Origin: Ktedonobacteraceae bacterium
GTDB taxonomy: Bacteria > Chloroflexota > Ktedonobacteria > Ktedonobacterales > Ktedonobacteraceae
NCBI GenBank assembly: GCA_014896635.1
Contig: JADBKA010000001.1
Span: forward strand, 5,842 to 69,841
DNA: 64,000 nucleotides
Direction: 5' to 3'
Shown one piece after another: positions 44,403-53,083 of the stretch. The notes below the pieces were generated by a model. It had not been told where the DNA came from, ran no database searches, and worked only from the letters and a program-made list of their open reading frames with translations. The position numbers and the translations under genes are program-made. Position 1 is the first letter of the stretch; each line of letters starts with the position of its first letter.

Positions 44403-46156
44403 TGGGAGTCGAGACATCAATGATTGAGCATACACATCCTTCACCGACTGGCATGTACAGGGCGCGTCGGCCCGTTGGTATTACGAAAGGACCGGGCGAG
44501 AAAGCGCATGAATATACCTTTGTTTCACGCGATGATGAACAGGTGCTGAAAAACGGGGAGTATGTCTACTACGAGGTCCCTGATCCTGAACAGACCGGTG
44601 CCGACGGCAGTACCCCTCACATGAAGCGCGTTCTGGGCCGCATCCTCAAGCGGGTTCCGCTCAAGCTCTATCCCGATACGTTCCTGGCCGAGCCTGAGAT
44701 CTCGCCGGCCCAGGTGGCCGCGATGGTAGGTTACAATGCCGTGACCAACGAGCTATTCGAGCTGCATGTAGCAATTATGGGCTACTATGAGCCTGAGACC
44801 GGCTCGTTCATCAATCCTTGGATTCCCCCGCAGTCCGGCAAACAGATCTTCCTCGCCGATGACCAGATGCTCTCAGAGGTGCTGAGCCGCAAACGCGACC
44901 GCGAACCGGGGTCCGCAACTATCGGCTCGCTGCTGACGCGCCAGCCCGGTGCTGTCCCGATAGTGCTCTCCGTCAAGGACGTCGTCAGCACACACCTGGC
45001 GATCATCGCCAGCACCGGCGCCGGCAAAAGCTATCTCGCCAGCGTGCTGATCGAAGAATTGATGCAGCCGCATAACAAAGCCTGTGTCCTGATCATCGAC
45101 CCGCACGGCGAATACGGTACGCTCGACCAGATCGCCAATATCGAGGAGTTTGCTGAAGAGGGCGACGGGCGCGGCAAAGGTTACCGGCCCACCGTGCGCG
45201 TCTATAAACCGGAACAGGTCAAGGTGCGCATCTCTACATTGAATATCGGCGATATGCGCCAGTTGCTCCCAGAGATGACTGAGAAGCAGCAATACCTGCT
45301 TAGCCGCGCTTTGCGTAAAGTGCGCGAAATGAAACGCGATACACCCTGGGGAGTGGCGGATTTGAAGCAGGCCATCAAAGCTGTCTCAAAGCAGAAAAAG
45401 GATGATGAAGATGAAGGGGCCGATGATTCTAGCACCGTCCACGCGCTGACCTGGCGTGTCGAGCAGCGGTTCGAGCATAGTTTCACGTTCGATGATACGC
45501 AGCACCTGGACTTGCCGGAGATCTTCAAGCCGGGTCAGTGTACCGTGCTCCAGCTCAACGAGATTGACGAGCGCGACCAGCAGGTGATTGTGGCAACGCT
45601 GTTGCGCCGCCTCAATCAGGCTCGTATGGATACCGAGCGCGGCAAGGTGCATTCTGGCGAATCGTACCTGCCCTATCCCGTTTTTGTCTTGATCGAAGAG
45701 GCTCACCATTTTGCACCTGGCGGAACTGAGGTAGTCTCAACTGCCATTCTCAAGCAGGTACTGGCCGAGGGCCGTAAATTCGGCATTGGTGTTGGCCTGA
45801 TCAGTCAGCGGCCCGGCAAACTTGATGCCGACGTACTCAGCCAGTGCCAGACCCAGTGTATTATGCGCATCGTCAACGAAATTGACCAGAAGAGCGTGGC
45901 TGCTGCAATCGAGGGTGTTGGACGTGATTTGCTGGATAACCTGCCTGCACTCTCCAAAGGACAGGTAATCGTCGCAGGAGCCGGCGTCAACACTCCCGTC
46001 ATCTGCCGTGTGCGCACGCGCTATACCAGACATGGTGGCGAGAGCAAGGACGCGCCTGCTGTCTGGCAGCAGCATTTCAGCCACAATACACAGGAGAGTC
46101 GCAGGCACATCGAAGCGCCGTTGAACAGCAACCAGGGCTTCAGCTTTTTACGATAG
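44402..46156 (+). CDS. herA: HerA-like DNA translocase ATPase
   Basis: A 584-residue hexameric FtsK/HerA-type ATPase. An N-terminal HAS-barrel region with an insertion (about 10-130) precedes the motor domain. Motifs are Walker A ASTGAGKSY (about 202-210), IDPHGEY, Walker B VFVLIEEAHHFAPGG, and the sensor/arginine-finger region SQRPGKLDADVLSQCQTQ. HerA proteins process DNA ends with NurA or act in defence modules with other nucleases. The first ATG overlaps the preceding stop; ATG at 44420 is a possible alternative. Confidence 0.88.
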   Translation: MGVETSMIEHTHPSPTGMYRARRPVGITKGPGEKAHEYTFVSRDDEQVLKNGEYVYYEVPDPEQTGADGSTPHMKRVLGRILKRVPLKLYPDTFLAEPEISPAQVAAMVGYNAVTNELFELHVAIMGYYEPETGSFINPWIPPQSGKQIFLADDQMLSEVLSRKRDREPGSATIGSLLTRQPGAVPIVLSVKDVVSTHLAIIASTGAGKSYLASVLIEELMQPHNKACVLIIDPHGEYGTLDQIANIEEFAEEGDGRGKGYRPTVRVYKPEQVKVRISTLNIGDMRQLLPEMTEKQQYLLSRALRKVREMKRDTPWGVADLKQAIKAVSKQKKDDEDEGADDSSTVHALTWRVEQRFEHSFTFDDTQHLDLPEIFKPGQCTVLQLNEIDERDQQVIVATLLRRLNQARMDTERGKVHSGESYLPYPVFVLIEEAHHFAPGGTEVVSTAILKQVLAEGRKFGIGVGLISQRPGKLDADVLSQCQTQCIMRIVNEIDQKSVAAAIEGVGRDLLDNLPALSKGQVIVAGAGVNTPVICRVRTRYTRHGGESKDAPAVWQQHFSHNTQESRRHIEAPLNSNQGFSFLR

Positions 46157-46187
46157 CCGATAGCCATACCAGAGGCAGGAGAAAGCA

Positions 46188-46556
46188 TTGACAGATCGTC
46201 TATCGCTTGTAATTATCCTGGTCATTGCGCTGCTGGCCTGGAGCGGACTGCTCCTGTTCACCTATTTTGTACCGCCGGAAGCGAACCTGGCGACGTTCGC
46301 AGCGTTTTTTCTGATTCTGGGCGTAGCTCTCACAGGCACCCTGGCACCCATCGCCTATATGGTTGGCAGTCGCGTGCTTACCAGGGGTCGTTACCGCGTG
46401 ACAACGCGCCAGTCGATTCGCCAGGCGGCTCTGCTGGCGCTGGCCGTGATGTTAAACCTGGCGCTACTGGCACTGCATAGCTGGAATATTGCAATGGCGC
46501 TTGTGACGCTTGGAGCGGCCATTGTAGTGGAAGTATTATTCCTGGCAAGAAAATAG
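46188..46556 (+). CDS. Small four-helix membrane protein
   Basis: A 122-residue protein with four hydrophobic segments (about 5-25, 34-60, 75-97, 100-119) and short basic loops such as RVLTRGRYRVTTRQSIRQ. Translation begins at TTG (46188) preceded by GGCAGGAG. It lies 31 bp after herA and 16 bp before a glycosyltransferase, so it is probably in the same transcript. I do not recognise a family. Confidence 0.65.
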   Translation: MTDRLSLVIILVIALLAWSGLLLFTYFVPPEANLATFAAFFLILGVALTGTLAPIAYMVGSRVLTRGRYRVTTRQSIRQAALLALAVMLNLALLALHSWNIAMALVTLGAAIVVEVLFLARK

Positions 46557-46572
46557 CTTCACTGGCAGATTC

Positions 46573-47514
46573 ATGCATATTCTGATCATTCGTCCCGCCG
46601 CAATTGGTGATACACTGCTGGCATTTCCGGTGATTGAAGCATTGCGCGCTCAGGTAGTGCAGGCTGGACACGAGCCGCGAATCACGCTGGTGGGCAATGC
46701 GGCTGTCCTGCCGCTGGCGCGGGCCTGTGGTATTGCCGAACAGGTGATGGACTACGAGGACCCGTTCTGGTCTGTGTTGTTCTCTGTGGGGCCATTGGGC
46801 AAGGATTCGCTTCTACGCGACATGGCTGTAGATATGGCTATTTGCTGGCTGCGCGACTCTGAAGGACTGGTTGAACGCAACTTGCGCGCTGCCGGGGTCG
46901 AGTGCGTCATTGTCGCGCCGGGGCGTCCTGATCAGGCGAAGGCGAGCGGGGGAAACGAGCAGCCTGTGCATGTTACTGATTACCTGGCGCATACTATCGG
47001 CGTACAGCTTACAGGTACACCATGTTACAGGCATTGCTTCACAACAACGCTCCCGCCTCGCCAGCAAGCTTCTGTAGCGATTCACCCTGGCAGCGGCAGT
47101 GCGCGTAAATGCTGGCCTGTCGCTCGTTTTGCCGCCGTGATAGCTGCATTATGGCAGCGTGAGCAGGGCATTCCTGTCCTTCTGCTCGGCGGACCCGCTG
47201 ACCACGAACGCCTGGCAGAGCTGCTCCATCATACCGGGACGCCGCCCCGGCCCGATCTTCTGCGCGTCCTGCTCGATAAGCCGCTGTTGGATGTTGCTGG
47301 CGAGTTGTGTGGCTGTCGCGGCTACCTGGGGAACGATTCAGGAATCACACACCTGGCCGCGCTCCTGGGCCTGCCCACCCTTGCTCTCTTCGGTCCTACT
47401 GATCCGCACGTCTGGCATCCTCAAGGCAGATTTGTACGCATCCTCTCTGCTCCCGACATGGGAAATTTGTCTGTGCCTGCCATAATGCAAACCGCCAGTT
47501 CGTTCTTTCTATAG
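46573..47514 (+). CDS. Glycosyltransferase family 9 (heptosyltransferase-like)
   Basis: A 313-residue GT-B enzyme. The N-terminus LIIRPAAIGDTLLAFPVIEALR is the family hallmark. The C-terminal half has AIHPGSGSARKCWPVARFA and the sugar-nucleotide site GNDSGITHLAALLGLPTLALFGPT. GT9 enzymes outside LPS-forming bacteria add ADP- or GDP-activated sugars to surface glycans; the acceptor here is unknown. It closes the run that starts with the HAS-HerA pair, but its function looks independent of HerA. Confidence 0.87.
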   Translation: MHILIIRPAAIGDTLLAFPVIEALRAQVVQAGHEPRITLVGNAAVLPLARACGIAEQVMDYEDPFWSVLFSVGPLGKDSLLRDMAVDMAICWLRDSEGLVERNLRAAGVECVIVAPGRPDQAKASGGNEQPVHVTDYLAHTIGVQLTGTPCYRHCFTTTLPPRQQASVAIHPGSGSARKCWPVARFAAVIAALWQREQGIPVLLLGGPADHERLAELLHHTGTPPRPDLLRVLLDKPLLDVAGELCGCRGYLGNDSGITHLAALLGLPTLALFGPTDPHVWHPQGRFVRILSAPDMGNLSVPAIMQTASSFFL

Positions 47515-47653
47515 TAAATTGATATATAGAGACCAGTTGGTTCGGCGTGACCTCCGCTTCTCCTTTCAAAGGATTTGTGTCATGTGAGGTCTGATAGGCC
47601 CGCTCACCTGAACCTGAGCGTCAGGGAGCATAACTTGTTAAGGAGAAAGCCCG

Positions 47654-48571
47654 ATGCTTGACGAGCAGCAGCCAGGAGCGCGATTCCATGCTTTCAGGCA
47701 GGGAAAGCTCGTACTGCCGGCCTATAATGATACGACTAATGACGCTACGCAGTCTCCAGCTAACAATGGCAATGCCCCGACCATGCTGGTGCCTTCTGGC
47801 ACACCTGATAGCAGGTCGCGTGCTACCCATCCTGCCGTATTTACCAGGACGGGGAACATGCCCCCGCGCAGGCATGTGCGTCCCGACCAGCTTGTACGCC
47901 GCAGCACGCCACAGTTTCAAGGCAGTTCGTTTGCAAGATTACGCTACCTGTTACGCCATGACCCGGCCTATCAGGTGCTTGCCATTGCCATCGCCGTTGT
48001 TATCATCGCCGGTCTTGTTGTCACTGTATTTGCAAGCAGCCTGTTCGTGCCGGCTACCCCTTCGCCCACTCATCGCAATACAGCAGGCCAGTCGTCACAG
48101 ACTACGCCAATTCCTACAGAGACGCCCGAACCTACTGCGACGCCTGAACCCACTGCCGACACCCAGACTCCAACGCAGATCCCGGTTGTCGTCACTCCCC
48201 CATCCACCCAGCCTGCTCCATCACCCACGCAGGCGCCAACCACTGCTGCACTGACGGTGAAAATTACCAGCATTCCTTCAAGGGTTAATAACGGCTCTAC
48301 TGTGCCAGTCACCGTACAGACAAACCAGGCCGGCATTACTGTCAGACTGGTTGTGACTTACAACAACGCTCTGCCAGGGAACTACACCAGCGGTTCCCAG
48401 ACAACAGATAACGCCGGCATCGCCACTCTCAACTGGACTGTGCGCATTTTCTCGCTGAGCAATACTGCCACCACCGCTACCGTGTATGCAATCGCGCGTG
48501 ATCAGAACGGTCAGCAGGTTACCTCTCAGCCTGTCACCGTCCAGGTTGTCTCAAAGAAGAATGGCGGCTAA
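47654..48571 (+). CDS. Single-span protein with Thr/Pro-rich stalk and Ig-like domain
   Basis: A 305-residue membrane protein. About 110 polar residues precede a membrane helix (YQVLAIAIAVVIIAGLVVTVFA split over 118-140). A Pro/Thr repeat stalk (TPEPTATPEPTADTQTPTQ) leads to an extracellular Ig-like domain of the Big_1 type (about 210-300: VKITSIPSRVNNGSTVPVTV, DNAGIATLNW). AAGGAG lies before the ATG. A MoxR-DUF58 pair follows 80 bp later, so it may be part of the same unit. It has no catalytic motif and is likely an adhesion or wall-spanning stalk protein. Confidence 0.72.
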   Translation: MLDEQQPGARFHAFRQGKLVLPAYNDTTNDATQSPANNGNAPTMLVPSGTPDSRSRATHPAVFTRTGNMPPRRHVRPDQLVRRSTPQFQGSSFARLRYLLRHDPAYQVLAIAIAVVIIAGLVVTVFASSLFVPATPSPTHRNTAGQSSQTTPIPTETPEPTATPEPTADTQTPTQIPVVVTPPSTQPAPSPTQAPTTAALTVKITSIPSRVNNGSTVPVTVQTNQAGITVRLVVTYNNALPGNYTSGSQTTDNAGIATLNWTVRIFSLSNTATTATVYAIARDQNGQQVTSQPVTVQVVSKKNGG

Positions 48572-48652
48572 CAGGCGGCCTGCGCTGTGAGGTTTTGTCC
48601 GCAAGGGACGTATTCATTGCGAGGAGCATCAGAGCACTGACTGAGGAAAAAC

Positions 48653-49621
48653 ATGGCACAAGGCATAGAGGGCGAGGATATTCACGCGGTCAAGGAAGCC
48701 GGGCAGGTAGTACGCCAGAACATAGCGCGGGTAATCGTGGGCAAGGAAGAAGTCATTGATCTGCTCATGGTCGCCCTGCTCTGTGAAGGACACGTGCTTT
48801 TCGAGGATGTACCCGGCATCGGCAAGACAACACTGGCAAAATCGCTTGCTCGCTCGCTTGGGAGTACGTTCCAGCGTATTCAGTTCACGCCTGATCTGCT
48901 TCCCTCGGATATCACTGGCATCACGTTTTTTAATCAGAAGAGCGGCGAATTTGAATTTCGTCCTGGCCCGCTACTCGCGCAGGTTGTGCTGGCCGACGAG
49001 ATCAATCGCGCCACGCCGCGCACACAGTCAGCCCTGCTGGAAGCAATGGAAGAGCGACAGGTCAGCATCGAGCGTGAAACGCTGGCGCTGCCCCGCCCTT
49101 TTATCGTTCTGGCAACGCAGAATCCGGTAGAGCTTGAAGGCACGTTCCCACTTCCTGAAGCTCAGCTTGATCGCTTTTTCATGCGCCTGCGCCTGGATTA
49201 TCCGAGCAAAGCTGAAGAGCGCCTGATACTCCAGCGTTTCAAAGAAGAGCAGCCACTACTGGCGCTCAGGCCGGTGCTGGCGGCAGAGCACCTGGAGCAG
49301 TTGCAGAAAATAGTTCGCAAGGTACACATAGAGCCAGTAGTCGAGAGCTATATTGTTGATCTGGTGCGGGCGACCCGTGATCACAGCAGCGTGGAACTGG
49401 GCGTCAGCCCGCGTGGAACACTCGCGCTCTATCGCGCCAGTCAGGCCCTGGCAGCGCTGCATGGCAGAAATTATGTCATCCCCGACGATGTGAAGCGCCT
49501 GGCCCGTCCCGTGCTTTCTCATCGCATGATTGCCACCAGCCAGGCTCGCCTGCATGGTCGAGTGATGGAGCAGATCATCAACGAGATTTTGCACAGCATA
49601 CCCGTGCCAGTAGAGTCATAA
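48653..49621 (+). CDS. MoxR-type AAA+ ATPase
   Basis: A 322-residue chaperone-like ATPase. Walker A is EDVPGIGKTTLAKSLARS (about 51-68) and Walker B VVLADEINRATPRTQSALLEAM. The sensor LATQNPVELEGTFPLPEAQLDRF is diagnostic of MoxR. The stop codon is immediately followed by the ATG of a DUF58 gene, the classic MoxR-DUF58 coupling. These pairs usually mature von Willebrand-factor-domain or cell-surface proteins. Confidence 0.92.
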   Translation: MAQGIEGEDIHAVKEAGQVVRQNIARVIVGKEEVIDLLMVALLCEGHVLFEDVPGIGKTTLAKSLARSLGSTFQRIQFTPDLLPSDITGITFFNQKSGEFEFRPGPLLAQVVLADEINRATPRTQSALLEAMEERQVSIERETLALPRPFIVLATQNPVELEGTFPLPEAQLDRFFMRLRLDYPSKAEERLILQRFKEEQPLLALRPVLAAEHLEQLQKIVRKVHIEPVVESYIVDLVRATRDHSSVELGVSPRGTLALYRASQALAALHGRNYVIPDDVKRLARPVLSHRMIATSQARLHGRVMEQIINEILHSIPVPVES

Positions 49622-51025
49622 ATGCGGTTTTTGCTTCAATATACCACCAGATCCGCCGTTATAGGCGGAGAGCATACATATCGGCGCTGGTATCTCCTGG
49701 GTTTTGTACTGGTCATTGCCAGCATTTTCTGGCATATTGTGCTGCTGTTCATCTGCGGTATGCTGTTGCTACTGATCCTGGGGACCATCGACCTGTGGGC
49801 GTATTACTGTTTGCATGCGCTGGGTTACCGGCGCCATCTCTCGGAGCAGCGCGTTTCATTTGGTGAAACGATAACGCTCTCGCTCTCGGTAGAGAATGCC
49901 AAACCGCTGCCGCTGCCCTGGCTGGAAGTGGTCGATACCGTACCGCGCAGCCTGCCGATTGAAGGGCGTGCGGTGCGCAGTCTGCTGCCCGGCGATCAGT
50001 CGATGCTCCAGGCCCTCTTCAGCCCACGCTGGTATGAGCGTGTCACCCGGCATTATGCCGTATACTGCAATATGCGTGGCGTGCATACTTTTGGGCCGGC
50101 GACCATTCGCAGCGGCGACCTGTTTGGTTTTGTCAGGCGCGAGACACAGGTCGCCAACGCGCAGTATGTGCTGGTCTACCCGTTAATCGTACCGCTGACG
50201 CACTTTGGACTGCCGGCGCACCATCCTTTCGGTGAGCGCCGCGCGCCTCGCCGCCTGCTTGAAGATCCCTCGCGGGTAGTGGGGATGCGCGATTACCTGC
50301 CTGGCGACAGCCTGCGCCGCGTCCACTGGAAAGCGACTGCGCGCGTCATGAAATTGCAGAGCAAGGTCTACGAGGCGACCACGACCTATACGCTGGTGCT
50401 CTTTCTTAACATCGCCTCCAGTCTCGATATGTACTACGGAATTCACCCGGAAATACATGAATTGTCGATTTCTGCCGCTGCTTCGGTCACAAATTGGGCG
50501 CTAGCACAGGGTTATGCAGTCGGGTTGTACGCAAATACGCTCATGTATATGCCCGATGAAAAAGTAGTTGAGCAGGTCACAGGAGAGGAAGATATTGCAA
50601 TGACCCTGGCAGGACAGCTCAAGCGGCGGCGCATCCATATCCCTCCAGCGAGCGATCCCGGACAACTCACACGCATTCTCGAAGTGCTGGCGCGCATCCA
50701 GACTTATTTCGGCTCAACTATCGAGGATGTGTTGGCAGCAGAGCGCAGCCGTCTGCCCGCCGGGGCAACGGTCGTCGTGATCAGCAGCGGTATCAGCGAG
50801 CAACTGGTTGAAACGCTCATTCGTCTGCGCCAGAACGGCCACGCGGTAGCGATTCTCTTTGTGGGGGAGAATCCTCCACCGTTGAAACTGGGCGGCATTC
50901 CTGTCTATCATCTGGGCGGCGAAGCGACATGGCAGCAGTTGATGACTGGCTACTGCCGCGAACGGCCTGGTGAAGCGCACGAAAAGATGCCGACAGCAGG
51001 AGTCGCTGGCGGCTTCAACCTGTAG
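49622..51025 (+). CDS. DUF58 domain membrane protein
   Basis: A 467-residue protein. Two N-terminal hydrophobic helices (about 20-65) precede an extracytoplasmic-type beta domain, then the DUF58 core GMRDYLPGDSLRRVHWKATAR and a von Willebrand A-like fold to the C-terminus. It starts directly at the MoxR stop codon with no spacer. No transglutaminase or VWA gene follows, so the module is minimal. It may act on the Ig-stalk protein encoded just before MoxR. Confidence 0.88.
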   Translation: MRFLLQYTTRSAVIGGEHTYRRWYLLGFVLVIASIFWHIVLLFICGMLLLLILGTIDLWAYYCLHALGYRRHLSEQRVSFGETITLSLSVENAKPLPLPWLEVVDTVPRSLPIEGRAVRSLLPGDQSMLQALFSPRWYERVTRHYAVYCNMRGVHTFGPATIRSGDLFGFVRRETQVANAQYVLVYPLIVPLTHFGLPAHHPFGERRAPRRLLEDPSRVVGMRDYLPGDSLRRVHWKATARVMKLQSKVYEATTTYTLVLFLNIASSLDMYYGIHPEIHELSISAAASVTNWALAQGYAVGLYANTLMYMPDEKVVEQVTGEEDIAMTLAGQLKRRRIHIPPASDPGQLTRILEVLARIQTYFGSTIEDVLAAERSRLPAGATVVVISSGISEQLVETLIRLRQNGHAVAILFVGENPPPLKLGGIPVYHLGGEATWQQLMTGYCRERPGEAHEKMPTAGVAGGFNL

Positions 51026-51074
51026 TTATCGCTGCCATATCGTTTAACCGGGAGCGAAACCGGTCAACCAGAGA

Positions 51075-51338
51075 TCAGATGTCGGAAACCCAATCCTCAG
51101 CGTGTGGCAGCGGAACTCCCGCCTGCCTCTGGGAAGAGGGCATGGGTGCATTGCCAGGACGCAGTTGCAAGAGCATCTCAAGCTCGGTCTGCTTATAGAG
51201 TCGCTGTCGCTTGATTCCGCGTTTGTAGCTTTTCAAGATACCCCGGCTAACGTAGCTGTAGAGCGTCGAAAGCTTTACTCCAAGCAGGTGAGAAGCTTCC
51301 TGTCCGTCCAGGTAATTTTCCCCGTTTAGTTCGATCAT
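51075..51338 (-). CDS. Stand-alone MerR/excisionase-type HTH protein facing citrate synthase
   Basis: An 87-residue protein. The helix-turn-helix LDGQEASHLLGVKLSTLYSY and wing SRGILKSYKRGIKRQRLYK fill residues 9-57; the C-terminus is polar. The same HTH wording is familiar as the N-terminal domain of some citrate synthase-family proteins; here it is separate and divergent from gltA. The start at 51338 follows AAGGAGGGATCA; the frame is open to 51431, which lacks a site. A long leader with ordered repeats lies upstream. Confidence 0.72.
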   Translation of the reverse strand: MIELNGENYLDGQEASHLLGVKLSTLYSYVSRGILKSYKRGIKRQRLYKQTELEMLLQLRPGNAPMPSSQRQAGVPLPHAEDWVSDI

Positions 51339-51358
51339 TGATCCCTCCTTCCATGCAA

Positions 51359-51524
51359 GGTGCTTTTCGAGTCTCCTTCCCGCTGGGGAATACCGGCGAA
51401 GCAGAGACGATCTTCTGTAACCAGAACTCATGTATTCCAGCAGGAGCTATATTCCAGTAAGAGTCACCCCCGGCGAAGCCATCCCACGCGGTGCTTTTCC
51501 CTGAGAGATGGAGAGCCTGTTTTT
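51359..51524 (-). promoter_or_regulatory. Long structured leader of the HTH gene with mirror-ordered direct repeats
   Basis: Read on the minus strand the leader holds, in order, GAAAAGCACC (51490-51499), GCTTCGCCGG (51470-51479), CTGGAATA (51450-51457), CTGGAATA (51433-51440), GCTTCGCCGG (51393-51402) and GAAAAGCACC (51359-51368), an A-B-C-C-B-A order of direct repeats. GGCTTCGCC and TTCCC-CAGC-GGGAA can form hairpins. It matches no riboswitch class I know and may be a regulatory RNA. Confidence 0.5.
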
Positions 51525-51530
51525 TTCTCA

Positions 51531-51559
51531 ATAATAGAAGGTAACGGTGGTTTTGTCAA
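51531..51559 (-). promoter_or_regulatory. Promoter of the HTH gene
   Basis: On the minus strand an exact TTGACA, a 17-bp spacer and TATTAT. The predicted transcript starts near 51524 and has a leader of about 185 nt. Confidence 0.72.
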
Positions 51560-51697
51560 TTGCGAAAACACGAATCATCAGAAGTTTTTCGCAATTCAGG
51601 ACGCACAGGTCTCGTGCTGTCACCCGAAGGACTCCTCTCTATTGTACGACACGAATATCAATGGGAGTCAAGCAAAATCAAAAATCATCAAGATTTA

Positions 51698-51726
51698 TTG
51701 ACATTCATCAATTCTGATGGTACAAC
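51698..51726 (+). promoter_or_regulatory. Promoter of citrate synthase
   Basis: TTGACA, a 17-bp spacer and TACAAC. The predicted start near 51733 lies after an in-frame ATG at 51717, which supports the downstream start codon at 51789. Confidence 0.6.
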
Positions 51727-51788
51727 TTAAGAGAAGGATAGTGACTCGCAGCTTGAAGAAAGTTGCAAAGCGAAGGAGCAGACAAACT

Positions 51789-52964
51789 ATGTCGATGACG
51801 ATGCCCAACGCGGGCAAAGCTCAAGCAAAAGATACCGCTACTGCAAGCGCCAGAGCCAGTAAAGGTGGGCTGGAAGGAATCGTCGCCGCCACGACAGCCC
51901 TGAGTAAAGTTGATGGCACCGCCGGGCGCCTCATCTATCGTGGCTATGATATTCACCAGCTCGCGCGCACGACCATCTTTGAGGAAGTAGCGCATCTCCT
52001 CTGGTTCGGTCATCTTCCCAACAGGCAAGAACTTGCCGATCTTCACTCCAGATTCGCAGCGGAGCGCACCATCCCCGAACCTGTTATGCAGGCTATCCGG
52101 GCGCTCCCTACCAGCGCCGAGCCGATGGACGCCCTGCGCACCGCTGTTTCGGCCTGGGGAGCCGTAGCCGTCTCCGGCAAGCCAACTGTCGAGCAGGCTA
52201 TTGCTGTGACCGCACGCTTTCCTCTCTTCCTGGCGGCCTTCAACCGCTTGCGTCACCATCAGGAGCCACTGGAATCGAAGCCTGAACTGGGTCATGCCGC
52301 GAACTATCTCTACCTGCTGACTGGCGAGGTACCCAAAGAAGAGCATGTCAGGGCTTTGAATGCATACCTGGTGATGCTGGCCGATCATGGTATGAATGCT
52401 TCCACATTTACGGCGCGCATCGTTGCCAGCACAGAGTCCGATATCGCTTCGTCAGTAGTGGCTGCGATAGGCGCGCTCAAAGGGCCGCTACACGGCGGTG
52501 CACCTTCAAAAGTGCAGGAGATGCTGCACGCAATCGGTACGGTGGAGAATGCCGAGTCGTGGCTGCGCAATGCCGTTGCAAACCACCAGCGTATCATGGG
52601 CTTTGGTCATCGCGTTTACAAGACCGAAGATCCGCGTGCCGAGGAACTGCGTGATATGGCGCGCGTCGCCGATCCTGCCGGATTCGTCCTGGCACGCCAT
52701 GTCGAAGAACTGGCACTGAAAATCCTGCACGAGCAGAAGCCAGAGCGTCCTCTCTATACCAACGTCGAATACTATTCCGCCGCTCTGATGAACTCTGTCG
52801 GTCTCTCCGGTGATCTCTTCACCCCCACTTTTGCGGTAAGCCGCGTCGCAGGCTGGACCGCGCATATTCTGGAGCAGGTCAGCAACAACCGCCTGATTCG
52901 GCCAGAAGCCGAGTATACCGGCCCGATGGATTTGCAATTCGTGCCGCTCAGCGAGCGCAAGTAA
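51789..52964 (+). CDS. gltA: Citrate synthase family protein
   Basis: Condenses acetyl-CoA or propionyl-CoA with oxaloacetate. The 391-residue protein has a polar N-terminus, GRLIYRGYDIHQLA, the first catalytic His in GPLHGGAPSKV, the second in MGFGHRVYKTEDPRA, and the substrate Arg in the C-terminal part. The usual catalytic Asp position reads NVEYYSAAL, that is Glu, which also occurs in some actinobacterial homologues. The start at 51789 follows GAAGGAG; an ATG at 51717 is upstream of the predicted transcript start. It may be citrate or 2-methylcitrate synthase; the sequence alone does not decide. Confidence 0.88.
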   Translation: MSMTMPNAGKAQAKDTATASARASKGGLEGIVAATTALSKVDGTAGRLIYRGYDIHQLARTTIFEEVAHLLWFGHLPNRQELADLHSRFAAERTIPEPVMQAIRALPTSAEPMDALRTAVSAWGAVAVSGKPTVEQAIAVTARFPLFLAAFNRLRHHQEPLESKPELGHAANYLYLLTGEVPKEEHVRALNAYLVMLADHGMNASTFTARIVASTESDIASSVVAAIGALKGPLHGGAPSKVQEMLHAIGTVENAESWLRNAVANHQRIMGFGHRVYKTEDPRAEELRDMARVADPAGFVLARHVEELALKILHEQKPERPLYTNVEYYSAALMNSVGLSGDLFTPTFAVSRVAGWTAHILEQVSNNRLIRPEAEYTGPMDLQFVPLSERK

Positions 52965-52980
52965 TAGCAAATCCATTTAA

Positions 52981-53024
52981 AAAATGAAAATTGGGGGACA
53001 CCCCAGACTCCCGCCAGGGGGGCG
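52981..53024 (-). repeat. GC-rich interspersed repeat after mazG (copy 2, inverted)
   Basis: On the minus strand CCCCCCTGGCGGG, then TGGGGTGTCCCCC followed by AATTTTCATTTTTT. It has the same layout as copy 1 at 40585 and lies downstream of the minus-strand mazG gene, so it probably terminates it. Confidence 0.65.
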
Positions 53025-53083
53025 TAAGCCGCGTTGCCGAGCGGAAGATCAAGCGCCCCTCTGCTCCTCTTTTTTCGTTAAGC

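Noticed and set aside
51359..51524. Glycine, cobalamin, SAM or T-box riboswitch in the HTH-gene leader
   Set aside because: CTCTCAGG and ACCGCG fragments recall parts of these classes, but the rest of each consensus is missing.
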